A stretch of 22,685 nt of DNA from an uncultured Flavobacteriales bacterium (GCA_946478775.1 CAMLDR010000055.1:1-22685); one strand, 5' to 3'; positions 1 through 7,326 are shown, counted from the stretch's first letter. A program made the numbers and translations. Notes: generated by a model from the sequence alone, not told the origin.

Positions 1-47
1 GAGATAAGCTGGTGTGACTGGAGTTCAGACGTGTGCTCTTCCGATCT
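1..47. other. Illumina adapter contamination at the contig end
   Basis: Bases 14-47 match the TruSeq read-2 adapter exactly; on the minus strand it begins AGATCGGAAGAGC. Bases 1-5 (GAGAT) match the end of the P7 primer, and the 8 bases between (6-13) fit an i7 index. Read through on the minus strand, the adapter encodes the tail EIGRAHV and then a stop, a known contaminant peptide in databases. This is untrimmed library sequence, not genome. Genomic sequence starts at about base 48. Confidence 0.97.
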
Positions 48-768
48 CCAGGTCATCCGATGCTAATATGATCTTCTGATCTTCCGGTAGACCGATCAGG
101 ATTTTCAACAGCATTTCCAATTGATCTTTATTTGCCAAAAGTGTCTGCTTTGCATTCACCGAATTCAACCGGTTGATACGAAGCTTGTCAACTTCTGTCT
201 TAACGATCAGCTTCTGGCGCTCCATGGCCTCCATGTTACTGATTAAGCGATCAATGTTCACCAGGTTCGAATCCACAAATGCGATCTGTTTATTGATTGC
301 CTGAAGATTGAAAAAGGTATTTGCAACCTGGGTTTTGCTGTCGCGCTCCGTCATTTTTTGCTGCAATTCGATCACCTCCTGCTGAATTTTCAGGGTAGCA
401 ATCCCATAATTCACCTGTGGATTGAACAGGATTTGCTGCAACTGAATAGAATTACTGAAAACGTACGGAACACCAAATTTTACTGCCTGGTAAGTTCCCG
501 GAGCTCCTCCGAAAATTTCACCCGGCAATAATTGACCCTGGATAATCGCGTTGTACCTGTAATCAGCATTGACTACAATTTTAGGATAACGCGCAGTTAA
601 ATAGGAAGAAATCTGGCTTTTATTCATCGTTACGTCCAAACGGGAGTTAACGATGGATAAATTGGCCGTGTCCGCCATTCTCAAACAAGTTTCAAGGTCT
701 AAAACCTGAGCGGAAGCAGTACTTCCAACTCCTAAGACCATGAGTAAACCTAAAAAACTTTTTTTCAT
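48..768 (-). CDS. TolC family outer-membrane efflux protein, 3' end missing
   Basis: This is the N-terminal 240 residues or so of a TolC-like outer-membrane factor, the channel through which tripartite efflux pumps or type I secretion systems pass substrates across the outer membrane. Residues 1-20 are a signal peptide ending ASAQ. The start of the mature protein (LDLETCLRMADTANLSI) is the usual opening helix of the family, followed by long coiled-coil stretches (about 125-230) rich in Q, N, K and L. Full members have about 420-490 residues, so roughly half is missing. The reading frame runs on into the adapter and stops there at base 25; that stop is artificial. The gene lies 26 bp downstream of a TetR regulator on the same strand, so the two are probably co-transcribed, and adaptor and RND genes would be expected beyond the contig edge (inference). 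Confidence 0.9.
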
Positions 769-794
769 ATTAAATGGTTGTTTAAATGAAGTGT

Positions 795-1415
795 TTAACT
801 ATTTGTTTTTGGGATAAATAAATATCCGATTAGCATTTCCGTAACGTATTGTTTCTGGAGCACCAAACGCTCCTGGTATTCCTCTTCCGAAAGACTGTTG
901 ATGTATTTCATTAAGGGTTTTGCCATGAATGGATAATGACAGTTCGACATGATCATTAACATCAAATTCGTCAAGTCCACTTTGCGAATGATTCCTTCTT
1001 CCTGTGCTTTCGATAATTCTTCAAAAACGCCTGTACTTCCAATCTTTTCAAGAATTCCGGCATGATCAAACTCACATTTATCTCCTCTCGATAGTTCAGA
1101 CAGGATAAAACGCGGGATATCCGGATGGATCGTCAGGAATTCAAATTCGCGCTCAATGAAAATGCGCATTTTCGATTCCAGACTAAGGTCCGTTCTGAAA
1201 ACTTCCACCGTAGAAAGCATGAAATCTTCCATTGCGGTTTCGAATACGAGTTTGAATAATTGTTTCTTGGAACAGAAGTAGTAGTTTACAAGCGCCACAT
1301 TCATCCCCGCAGCCTTGGCTATTTCACGGGAGGTACAGCCGTCAAATCCCTTCGCAATAAAGACATTCTTTGCTGCTTCGCGGATCTTTTCTTCTGTAGA
1401 GAGTTCTTTGCCCAT
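795..1415 (-). CDS. TetR/AcrR family transcriptional regulator
   Basis: A 206-residue one-component repressor. Residues about 10-56 form the TetR DNA-binding domain: VFIAKGFDGCTSREIAKAAG is the helix-turn-helix lead-in, followed by VNYYFCSKKQLF, where the YYF...K..L pattern is the family hallmark. The rest is an all-helical ligand-binding and dimerisation domain typical in length (about 150 residues) but not recognisable to a ligand class. It is followed 26 bp later by a TolC-like gene, the common arrangement in Bacteroidota in which the regulator leads an RND efflux operon and represses it together with itself. Operator-like palindromes made of TTTAAAC half-sites lie 34-75 bp upstream of the start codon. 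The ATG at 1415 is the only sensible start because the HTH follows directly. Confidence 0.93.
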   Translation of the reverse strand: MGKELSTEEKIREAAKNVFIAKGFDGCTSREIAKAAGMNVALVNYYFCSKKQLFKLVFETAMEDFMLSTVEVFRTDLSLESKMRIFIEREFEFLTIHPDIPRFILSELSRGDKCEFDHAGILEKIGSTGVFEELSKAQEEGIIRKVDLTNLMLMIMSNCHYPFMAKPLMKYINSLSEEEYQERLVLQKQYVTEMLIGYLFIPKTNS

Positions 1416-1431
1416 ATTTTTAAAATCGCGA

Positions 1432-1439
1432 CAAATTTA
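1432..1439 (-). promoter_or_regulatory. Candidate -7 element of the tetR-tolC promoter
   Basis: The minus strand reads TAAATTTG, matching the Bacteroidota -7 consensus TAnnTTTG, 16 bp upstream of the tetR ATG. No TTG sits at the ideal 19-bp spacing; the closest is 15 bp upstream, inside the palindrome at 1449-1466. The leader would be only about 10 bases. Confidence 0.4.
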
Positions 1440-1448
1440 AACAACAAT

Positions 1449-1490
1449 TTTAAACAAGCGTTTAAACTTTTTCGATTTAATTGTTTAAAT
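1449..1490. promoter_or_regulatory. Putative TetR operator palindromes
   Basis: TTTAAACAAGCGTTTAAA (1449-1466) is a perfect 7-4-7 inverted repeat. A second one, ATTTAA-TTGT-TTAAAT (1475-1490), has the same 4-base spacer. Two more half-sites lie nearby: TTTAAAC at 1436-1442 and GTTTAAA at 780-786, the latter in the tolC-tetR gap. The position just upstream of the regulator start and over its likely promoter fits autorepression. The sites are AT-rich, so chance similarity is possible. Confidence 0.45.
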
Positions 1491-1508
1491 AACTTAAAAC
1501 ACCAGTAA

Positions 1509-1776
1509 AATCAAGCATTTTAAATTAAATAAAACGACTAAACGGGGCAAATTTCGGTACGAAATGAATAGCAACCCACCAAAAATCGGCGAATGGTAAC
1601 CAGCATCCTGTGAATGGTGGAAAAGGGTTGAAAGAAGGTTCAAGGGTTGAAAATGGAACTTCGACTACGCTCAGTTACCTTTTCACTTTTAACCATCAAT
1701 ATAACGTTTGATCGGCATTTAATCACAAAAATCTTTTTAAGAAGCTCATTCAGAAGGTGATTGAGCGGAGCCGAAA
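1509..1776. other. Gene-free stretch upstream of tetR and downstream of the OMP gene
   Basis: No coding sequence is supported here. The stretch holds a REP-like element (1655-1679), most of a second one (1755-1781), and two AAGGGTTGAAA direct repeats at about 1623 and 1642. The rest is AT-rich and I see nothing else in it. Confidence 0.6.
1655..1679 (+). repeat. REP-like element, copy A
   Basis: The core TTCGACTACGCTCAG is flanked by near-complementary arms GGAACT and AGTTACC. To my knowledge the core sequence (reverse CTGAGCGTAGTCGAA) recurs between genes in many flavobacterial genomes; that is recalled, not checked here. Copy B lies about 75 bp away in inverted orientation. Confidence 0.6.
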
Positions 1777-1781
1777 TCACT
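1755..1781 (-). repeat. REP-like element, copy B, overlapping a stop codon
   Basis: GTGATT (1757-1762) and AATCAC (1775-1780) form a stem around a 12-base loop. Read on the minus strand it aligns with copy A at about 20 of 27 positions, with arm changes that keep pairing. The TGA stop of the outer-membrane protein gene (1777-1779) lies inside the arm, so the element starts exactly where that gene ends. Confidence 0.6.
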
Positions 1782-2487
1782 CCTCTTCATCCAGGAAAAC
1801 ATCCGAGCGCTGATTATTGAAATAAAGTGAAATGGCAAATCCTACAAACAAGGATTGTGTGGGTGCTCTTAAATCCTTTTCGGAATATCCACCTGATTGC
1901 GTTGATCCGATCCGGGAACCTGTAAATTGATAACCGGTAAAATTATATCCGACTATCCAGCGATAGGCAACCGCCTCATCCGCAGCCAGTATAATCGAAA
2001 GCATCGGTTCTACATAGGCAGCAACAACTTCTTGTTTTCCATAAACTTTCGTTCCGGATGTGGTGAACCAGTGCTGGGCAATTCCTCCCCGAATACCCAA
2101 TTCCAGTCCCAAACGGGGTCCAACCCAGCTTGTCCATCCCAGTTCAATGTCTCCGCCAAGGACATGCATCCCTCCGGTCATTGAATAAACTTTCTTATTA
2201 TTGGAAACAGAATCGTTACTCACACCCGGTTCAAAAGGAATTCGAAATTGATTCACTTTGTAATACATATACTTCGGTCCGAATGCTACGTACCAATGTT
2301 TGAAAGGCTTGTATTGGATTTTCGGATGGGCGTAAACCAACCCATTCAGGTAATTCCGGAACATTTTATTCCCCATTCCGGCAGGCAGCATTACTTCCCC
2401 GGTTATACTCCATTTATCATTTTCAATCTGAGCATTGGAATGAGTCAATGAACCTAAAACGAATAACAATACCAGAATCTTTTTCAT
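1777..2487 (-). CDS. Exported protein, probable outer-membrane beta-barrel
   Basis: A 236-residue protein with a clear signal peptide (residues 1-19, MKKILVLLFVLGSLTHSNA then Q). The mature part has no recognised enzymatic motif. It is rich in alternating aromatic and hydrophobic strands (HWYVAFGPKYMYYKV, RWIVGYNFTGYQF, SLFVGFAISLYF) and Gly-rich turns (GLELGIRGGIAQHW), a pattern of small outer-membrane beta-barrels. The strand ending FAISLYF near the C terminus fits a last barrel strand, followed by an acidic tail (FLDEEE). The gene stands alone, diverging from the DMT transporter, with a REP-like repeat overlapping its stop codon. Substrate and role cannot be told from sequence. Confidence 0.75.
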   Translation of the reverse strand: MKKILVLLFVLGSLTHSNAQIENDKWSITGEVMLPAGMGNKMFRNYLNGLVYAHPKIQYKPFKHWYVAFGPKYMYYKVNQFRIPFEPGVSNDSVSNNKKVYSMTGGMHVLGGDIELGWTSWVGPRLGLELGIRGGIAQHWFTTSGTKVYGKQEVVAAYVEPMLSIILAADEAVAYRWIVGYNFTGYQFTGSRIGSTQSGGYSEKDLRAPTQSLFVGFAISLYFNNQRSDVFLDEEE

Positions 2488-2513
2488 GAAACCTTAATTT
2501 ATGGTTAAATCTA

Positions 2514-2521
2514 CAAAAGTA
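2514..2521 (-). promoter_or_regulatory. Candidate -7 element for the OMP gene
   Basis: The minus strand reads TACTTTTG, matching TAnnTTTG, 26 bp upstream of the ATG at 2487. No TTG is found at 19 bp upstream. Confidence 0.4.
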
Positions 2522-2577
2522 TTTCTACAGATAACGCAGAAATTGATCAAACATTACCACAGATTGAACATACCTTC

Positions 2578-2585
2578 TAATTTTG
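2578..2585 (+). promoter_or_regulatory. Candidate -7 element for the DMT transporter gene
   Basis: TAATTTTG matches TAnnTTTG and ends 4 bases before the ATG at 2590. If it is used, the transcript would be almost leaderless. No TTG is present at the expected distance. Confidence 0.3.
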
Positions 2586-2589
2586 TGAA

Positions 2590-3531
2590 ATGATCAGGGG
2601 CATTGTTTACATCATTCTTTCCGGAATAGCTTTTTTTATTATCAACTTCTTCGTGAAGCTCCTCGGGAATCCGGATAACGACCTGATTCCGCATCTTCAA
2701 AAATACCCTGCTCATGAACTGGTCTTTTTCAGAAGCCTTGTTTCATTCGTTATCAGTGCCGCAATCATCAAATACCGCGGACTTCCTATCCTGGGAAACA
2801 ATCGACGATGGCTGCTTTTAAGAGGAACTGCAGGAATGCTGGCCCTCACTATTTTCTTCTTCACCCTGCACAAACTGCCACTTGCAATTGCTTCTACCCT
2901 GCAATACCTTTCTCCGATATTCACCGTACTGATTGCTTCCCGATTATTCGGAGAAAAAGTCAGTAAAGCGCAATATTTCAGCAGTTTGATTGCCTTTTCA
3001 GGTGTTGTTTTCATCGGCTTTAACGGACTTACGGGAGGGTTCAATGATCAGAAGCCAGACCTGTTCTGGATGGGAATGGGAATTGTTTCCGCTGTGCTAT
3101 CCGGTATTGCTTACAATGCAATCTCAAAACTGAAGGAAACGGAAGAAACCATCAACATTGTTATTTACTTCCCGATGCTTGCTCTTCCACTCACAGGCAT
3201 CTGGTGTTTGTTTGATTTTACGGTTCCGCGCGGAATTGAATGGCTCATCTTGTTAACGATCGGAGTGTTTACGCAAATAGCCCAGGTTTGCATGACACGA
3301 GCATTCCTTTCCACCGATACGGCAATCGTTGCTCCATTCCAGTATATCGGGGCAATCTATGCACTGATTTCCGGTTGGTTTGTTTTCAATGAAAAACTGG
3401 AAATGGCTGCTATTATCGGGGTCTGTTTAGTGGTGTTGGGTGTCATCAGCGGAACGATTTTCCGGGCAGGAAAAAAACGCAAAAAAGAGATGGAACTGGG
3501 CATCGACGGAGAAACGGAAGTTCTTTCTTAA
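2590..3531 (+). CDS. DMT superfamily transporter, EamA family
   Basis: A 313-residue inner-membrane protein with about ten hydrophobic helices, in the usual two-fold EamA repeat: the first half spans about residues 1-145 and the second about 155-292. Family-typical stretches include the loop FFRSLVSFVISA, LPLAIASTLQYLSPIFTVLIA at the end of the first repeat, and IVAPFQYIGAIYALISGW with FNEKLE in the second. DMT proteins export or import small metabolites such as amino acids and nucleotide precursors; the substrate is unknown here. The C terminus is a short charged tail (GKKRKKEMELG). The DUF58 gene follows 51 bp downstream on the same strand and may be co-transcribed, although the two have no known functional link. 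Confidence 0.92.
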   Translation: MIRGIVYIILSGIAFFIINFFVKLLGNPDNDLIPHLQKYPAHELVFFRSLVSFVISAAIIKYRGLPILGNNRRWLLLRGTAGMLALTIFFFTLHKLPLAIASTLQYLSPIFTVLIASRLFGEKVSKAQYFSSLIAFSGVVFIGFNGLTGGFNDQKPDLFWMGMGIVSAVLSGIAYNAISKLKETEETINIVIYFPMLALPLTGIWCLFDFTVPRGIEWLILLTIGVFTQIAQVCMTRAFLSTDTAIVAPFQYIGAIYALISGWFVFNEKLEMAAIIGVCLVVLGVISGTIFRAGKKRKKEMELGIDGETEVLS

Positions 3532-3582
3532 ATTTCGTGAAACTTCCATAAAAAGAATCATATTTATCCGTATTTTCGAAGC

Positions 3583-4503
3583 ATGTTGTCTACCATACAA
3601 AAAGACCAGCTAGCTCAATTCGGAAATCTTGAATTACTTGCAAAACAGGTCGTAGAAGGGTTCATTACCGGAATGCACAAAAGTCCGTTCCATGGATTTT
3701 CTGTTGAATTTGCAGAACATCGTTTATACAATCCGGGAGAATCTACCCGTCATATTGACTGGAAATTGTATGGCCGGTCCGAGAAAATGTTCACCAAAAA
3801 ATACGAGGAAGAAACGAATCTTCGCTGTCAGATGGTGGTCGATGTTTCCTCATCCATGTATTACAGCGGCAAAAATGAACTTTCCAAACTGGAATTCTCG
3901 GTCCTTGCAGCAGCATCTTTATCCGAACTTTTAAAAAGACAGCGTGATGCCGTAGGGCTTTCCCTGTTCCATAATCGCTTGTTTCTGCATACTCCGGCAA
4001 AGTCCTCAGGTGCACACCACCGGTTTTTACTGCATGAAATGGAGAAGCAGCTTCACGAATACGAAGCAATTGATTCCAAATTAACAGAAACCATTTCCTG
4101 CCTGCACGATGTGGCAGAATTATGTCATAAACGAAGCCTGATTGTCATCTTCACCGATTTATTGGATGATCCTTCCCGACTGGATGAATTCATGCAGAGT
4201 ATTCAGCACATGAAGCATAACAAGCACGAAGTGGTATTGTTTCATATCATGGATAAAGCCACCGAAATTGATTTTGAATTGGGACACAATCCCATCAACC
4301 TGATCGATATGGAAACAGGAGAAAAGATGAAACTCCAACCGGCTGAGATCAAAGAGAAATATACCACGGAAATCAACCGCTACTTCAATGAAGTCAATCT
4401 GAAGTGCACACAGTACAACGTAGATTTCTATACTGTTGACATCAAAGACCCGATCCAGGATGTGTTGGTGAAATATTTATTGAAACGACAAAAACTGTAT
4501 TAA
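3583..4503 (+). CDS. DUF58 domain-containing protein (von Willebrand A-like)
   Basis: A 306-residue DUF58 protein, cytosolic, without a signal peptide or membrane segment. The N-terminal DUF58 signature is present: GMHKSPFHGFSVEFAEHRLY followed by NPGESTRHIDWKLYGRS (about residues 30-66). It leads into a von Willebrand A-like domain with an intact MIDAS metal site D87-V-S89-S-S91 and a later FTDLLDD strand (about residue 192). DUF58 proteins normally sit beside a MoxR AAA ATPase and are thought to act with it as chaperone-like machinery for cell-envelope or respiratory functions. Here no MoxR gene, BatA/B-like protein or transglutaminase gene lies next to it: upstream is a DMT transporter and downstream a convergent DUF4301 gene. 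The gene appears complete. Confidence 0.92.
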   Translation: MLSTIQKDQLAQFGNLELLAKQVVEGFITGMHKSPFHGFSVEFAEHRLYNPGESTRHIDWKLYGRSEKMFTKKYEEETNLRCQMVVDVSSSMYYSGKNELSKLEFSVLAAASLSELLKRQRDAVGLSLFHNRLFLHTPAKSSGAHHRFLLHEMEKQLHEYEAIDSKLTETISCLHDVAELCHKRSLIVIFTDLLDDPSRLDEFMQSIQHMKHNKHEVVLFHIMDKATEIDFELGHNPINLIDMETGEKMKLQPAEIKEKYTTEINRYFNEVNLKCTQYNVDFYTVDIKDPIQDVLVKYLLKRQKLY

Positions 4504-4595
4504 TTGAAAATTTAAAATGGAAAATTGACAAGCTTTGGAGGCTTTTAGAGAAAGAAAAAAACTCTTTTCTTCTTTTCAATTTTTACATTTTCAAT
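4503..4595. repeat. Long imperfect inverted repeat between convergent genes
   Basis: Left arm 4503-4528 and right arm about 4572-4595 share ATTGAAAAT(K)TAAAA and a following GAAAA in inverted orientation, about 20 of 23 positions with one gap. The loop holds AGAG and CTCT in a smaller hairpin. The DUF58 and DUF4301 genes converge on it, so it may act as a two-way terminator. AT-rich arms make the pairing weak. Confidence 0.45.
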
Positions 4596-4605
4596 TATCA
4601 ATTCC

Positions 4606-5991
4606 TCAGGGTTGATGCGCCTTATCCAATAAGTCAAGAATCGATTTCACCGGACTGAAAGTAGCGCTCGGAATCTCAACAAAAACGGTATTCCACTTAG
4701 CCATCGAGCCATTCCACAATCCCGGCAATTCCACAAAATGAATCGATTGGCCGTTGTGTGATTTGCTCACCTTGAAATAGGCATTCTCATCTTTATATGC
4801 AGCTAAATCAATTTTTGAACCATCCGTGTTTTTTCCCTGGCAAACCATGATTACCGGATTAAAATGGGAAGATTGGATCATCACACGCACCTGGTCGCTT
4901 TTTGGATTGATTTGCGCTTTCTCAACGATTTGCTTGGTGATCTCACCATTGTTTTCCACCCAAAACGGACCACCTCCGGGCTGTCCTTCATTTTGGACCA
5001 TTCCGCAAATACGCAGAGGTCTTTTCAATAAATCCAGTTTATCTGTATGCGACAAGTCATTCACGGACTCATGGAACAATTGGTATTCTTCATTGAAATC
5101 ATTCCACGCTTCTTCCGAAAAATCAGCCATTAATCGCTCCGTTTTCTCCTGAACTTCCAGGAACAATCCACCAAGCATACGCTGTGTTTCAACAGCAAAA
5201 TGGGAATGATTGTAATGCTGGATATTGTCGATGTTCTTAATAAAAATCAAATCAGCATCCACCTTGGAAAAATTCTCCAGCAAGGCACCATGACCGGCAG
5301 GACGTGTCAAAAGAGCACCATCCGGACTAATGATAGGCTGAAAATTATCGTCAAATGCAATGGCATTCGTATCTATGTTCTGGACGGAGAAATCTACCTC
5401 AAATTTCCGGGAAGTCATCCCTTCCAAAAATTCCAGCTGCCGCTGAATGTATTCCTGGAATTTAGACTGGATCGTAAAATGAAAAGAACAGGCATTTTGA
5501 TTCAGCAATTGTCCCTGAACTACGTGTTCCTGGATGGGACACAGCAAAAAAGGTCCGTTTTTATGAAAAGGGATCAACCCCTTCGGAAGATGTGCCAATC
5601 CGTATCCTTTGTTATTCAGAATAAACGATACAAATGCATCCAGGTCCATACTTCTGTTTCGAAGTGCTTTTTGGATCGCTGCAGGGAATTGGTAGAAAAA
5701 AGCGAAATCTTCAATATGCGTCAAAAAACGTTCCACGTATCCGCTATTGCTTTCGTTCGGATTATCCAAAAACTCAAATAAAAAATGGAACATTCTGGAG
5801 CCCGATCCCGAAGCCGGAATGAATATGGCGATTTTCTTATCCGATTGATAGAACGATTGTGCCAAATCCTCAATTTTCTCTTCATTCAAAGCAATGATAC
5901 CCTCCTGAATTCTACAGGCAGAAACAAGGTTTAATGCCGGTTGTGGAGCTCGCAAGCGTTCCAATTGTAATTCTAATGTAGTTTTTAGCAT
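4606..5991 (-). CDS. DUF4301 family protein, nucleotidyltransferase-like
   Basis: A 461-residue cytosolic protein of the DUF4301 family, seen mainly in Bacteroidota and without a known function. What can be seen: IFIPASGSGSRMF near residues 56-68 resembles the GxGxR nucleotide-binding loop of sugar-nucleotidyltransferases; RPAGHGALLENF (about 230-241) resembles the PGGHG segment of UDP-sugar pyrophosphorylases; and IFIKNIDNIQ (about 250-259) resembles their N-x-DN metal-site strand. This suggests a GT-A-like pyrophosphorylase fold (inference). The ATG at 5991 is chosen; in-frame ATGs at 5997 and 6036 also exist, but the last lies inside the divergent methyltransferase gene. The methyltransferase diverges 39 bp away, so the two share a very short promoter region. 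Confidence 0.85.
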   Translation of the reverse strand: MLKTTLELQLERLRAPQPALNLVSACRIQEGIIALNEEKIEDLAQSFYQSDKKIAIFIPASGSGSRMFHFLFEFLDNPNESNSGYVERFLTHIEDFAFFYQFPAAIQKALRNRSMDLDAFVSFILNNKGYGLAHLPKGLIPFHKNGPFLLCPIQEHVVQGQLLNQNACSFHFTIQSKFQEYIQRQLEFLEGMTSRKFEVDFSVQNIDTNAIAFDDNFQPIISPDGALLTRPAGHGALLENFSKVDADLIFIKNIDNIQHYNHSHFAVETQRMLGGLFLEVQEKTERLMADFSEEAWNDFNEEYQLFHESVNDLSHTDKLDLLKRPLRICGMVQNEGQPGGGPFWVENNGEITKQIVEKAQINPKSDQVRVMIQSSHFNPVIMVCQGKNTDGSKIDLAAYKDENAYFKVSKSHNGQSIHFVELPGLWNGSMAKWNTVFVEIPSATFSPVKSILDLLDKAHQP

Positions 5992-6030
5992 AAGCATGCT
6001 TCCTGTAGCGTTTTTTTGTTTCTTTGCGTC

Positions 6031-6822
6031 ATGCAAAATTCCAAATCAATTTTCGGATTTTTACTCAAGTCAAAAGGCAGACATGGCATTCATTCCCCAT
6101 TTGTATTCGACTTTGTCGACAATTGTCTAACGACAAAAATGGATAAAAATTTTCTCACTGCGCGAAAAAAATGGTTACAAAACGTCAAAAACAACCGGGA
6201 GCAATTTAAAATAATCGATTTAGGAGCGGGTTCCAAACAAATGGGAGAAATGCGTTCTGTTTCTGATCTGGTAAAAAACGCAGGTAGCAGAGGACTTTAT
6301 GGCGAAATTTTATGGAAAATTGCCCAGCACTACAAACCCATGCTGATGCTGGAACTGGGAACTTCCATCGGAACAGGTTCCATTCATTTGAAATCGGGAA
6401 ATCCGGCCGGCCATTTAATTACTGTAGAAGGCTGTGATGCTGTTTTAACGCGCGCAACGCAGCAGTTCGATACCTGGAACCTTTCCGGTATTACCACCAT
6501 CTGCAGTTCATTTGACGATTTTGTGAAATTGCCTGCAATTGGAACATACGATCTGATCTTCCTGGACGGAAACCACACAGGCGAAGCAACCATCCGTTAT
6601 ATCAATGCATTATTCGATCAAACACACAGCAATACCGCATTTATCCTGGATGATATCCGGTGGAGTGAAGATATGTGGGATTGCTGGAAATACCTGGCTT
6701 CAGACCCGCGCTTTCACGTTGCCGTAGATTTGGGAAGAATGGGGATTCTCTGGCGCAGACAAGAACAAACAAAAGAACAGTTCACCATTCGTCCGAAGAT
6801 CTTTAAGACCAAATTGTTTTAA
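6031..6822 (+). CDS. Class I SAM-dependent methyltransferase
   Basis: A 263-residue O-methyltransferase-like protein. Motif I is LELGTSIGTGSIHL (residues 107-120), the Gly-rich loop that binds the methyl donor S-adenosylmethionine. E133 in TVEG is the acidic residue at the end of beta-2. YDLIFLDGNHTGEAT (173-187) and ILDDIRWSEDM (205-215) match motifs of catechol/caffeoyl-CoA-type O-methyltransferases, where the aspartates bind metal. The N terminus KGRHGIHSPFVFDFV (15-29) is a conserved signature of a Bacteroidota group of these enzymes. The substrate is unknown. The ATG at 6031 is preferred to one at 6016, because TTTCTTTG just upstream (6020-6027) resembles a -7 element. Confidence 0.88.
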   Translation: MQNSKSIFGFLLKSKGRHGIHSPFVFDFVDNCLTTKMDKNFLTARKKWLQNVKNNREQFKIIDLGAGSKQMGEMRSVSDLVKNAGSRGLYGEILWKIAQHYKPMLMLELGTSIGTGSIHLKSGNPAGHLITVEGCDAVLTRATQQFDTWNLSGITTICSSFDDFVKLPAIGTYDLIFLDGNHTGEATIRYINALFDQTHSNTAFILDDIRWSEDMWDCWKYLASDPRFHVAVDLGRMGILWRRQEQTKEQFTIRPKIFKTKLF

Positions 6823-6836
6823 ACATATAAAAACAG

Positions 6837-6862
6837 TACGGACGCGATTCCTCGCGTCCGTA
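6837..6862. terminator. Hairpin terminator between convergent genes
   Basis: TACGGACGCGA and TCGCGTCCGTA form a perfect 11-bp, GC-rich stem with the loop TTCC. On the minus strand it is followed by CTGTTTTTAT, and on the plus strand by AATATTTTC. It sits 14 bp past the methyltransferase stop and 7 bp past the cytochrome stop, so it probably serves both. Confidence 0.85.
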
Positions 6863-6869
6863 AATATTT

Positions 6870-7232
6870 TCATGCTTTTCCTACGGACCCCATCGTGATC
6901 ACATAGCGAAGGATTTTCTCTTCACCGTCTGCACTCACCGAATGCCCTTCCTTGTTATTTACTTTCTTAACCATTCTCGGAACAATCGTTTTCCACTCTT
7001 CTTCTGTTCTGGAAGCCGGTTTTTTCAATCCGTGGCATAAATTACAATTTGCTTCAAACAATTGTTTCCCCTCATTCAAATCAGTCAGTGTGTACCCCGG
7101 GAATTTGGTTTGCACACGATCAACATCTCCCTGCGTGGGCAATGTTTCCACTTTAGGGCTTGAATTCTTTGCGGTTCCGCAGGCAACTAAAATGGCAATG
7201 CCAAGTGCTGCTAATAGACTTTTCGTGTTCAT
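6870..7232 (-). CDS. Cytochrome c lipoprotein, monoheme
   Basis: A 120-residue envelope lipoprotein. Residues 1-18 are a lipoprotein signal with lipobox ILVAC (Cys18). The heme-binding motif CNLCH (63-67) attaches one heme c, with His67 as an axial ligand; Met87 in VPRMV is the likely second ligand, and Met114 is an alternative. LNEGKQLFEANC and EEEWKTIVPRM are typical of short class I cytochromes c in Bacteroidota. The likely role is electron transfer at the outer face of the inner membrane or in the periplasm; the partner is unknown. The frame stays open upstream to 7316, but the start at 7232 is chosen because it gives a proper signal peptide and because a -7 element lies at 7319-7326. The gene diverges from the cobalamin adenosyltransferase. 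Confidence 0.9.
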   Translation of the reverse strand: MNTKSLLAALGIAILVACGTAKNSSPKVETLPTQGDVDRVQTKFPGYTLTDLNEGKQLFEANCNLCHGLKKPASRTEEEWKTIVPRMVKKVNNKEGHSVSADGEEKILRYVITMGSVGKA

Positions 7233-7318
7233 AATAGTTTCTCTTTTAATTTGTTCAAGACAAGGTAATAATGATGTATCCTTTTTAAAGATTAACCCCG
7301 GTTTTGTTTTCGTCAAAC

Positions 7319-7326
7319 CAAATATA
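7319..7326 (-). promoter_or_regulatory. Candidate -7 element for the cytochrome gene
   Basis: The minus strand reads TATATTTG, matching TAnnTTTG. Transcription would begin near 7312, giving a leader of about 80 bases to the ATG at 7232 and ruling out the in-frame upstream ATG at 7316. No -33 TTG is evident. Confidence 0.45.

Noticed and set aside
1260..1508. 82-codon plus-strand frame opposite the tetR start
   Set aside because: It is antisense to the regulator, runs through the operator region and has no recognisable protein character.
5200..5781. 193-codon plus-strand frame
   Set aside because: It lies wholly inside the DUF4301 gene on the other strand, whose protein has family motifs; this frame has none.
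7233..7316. Upstream start for the cytochrome at 7316
   Set aside because: It would bury the lipoprotein signal 28 residues in, and the candidate promoter predicts a transcript start downstream of it.
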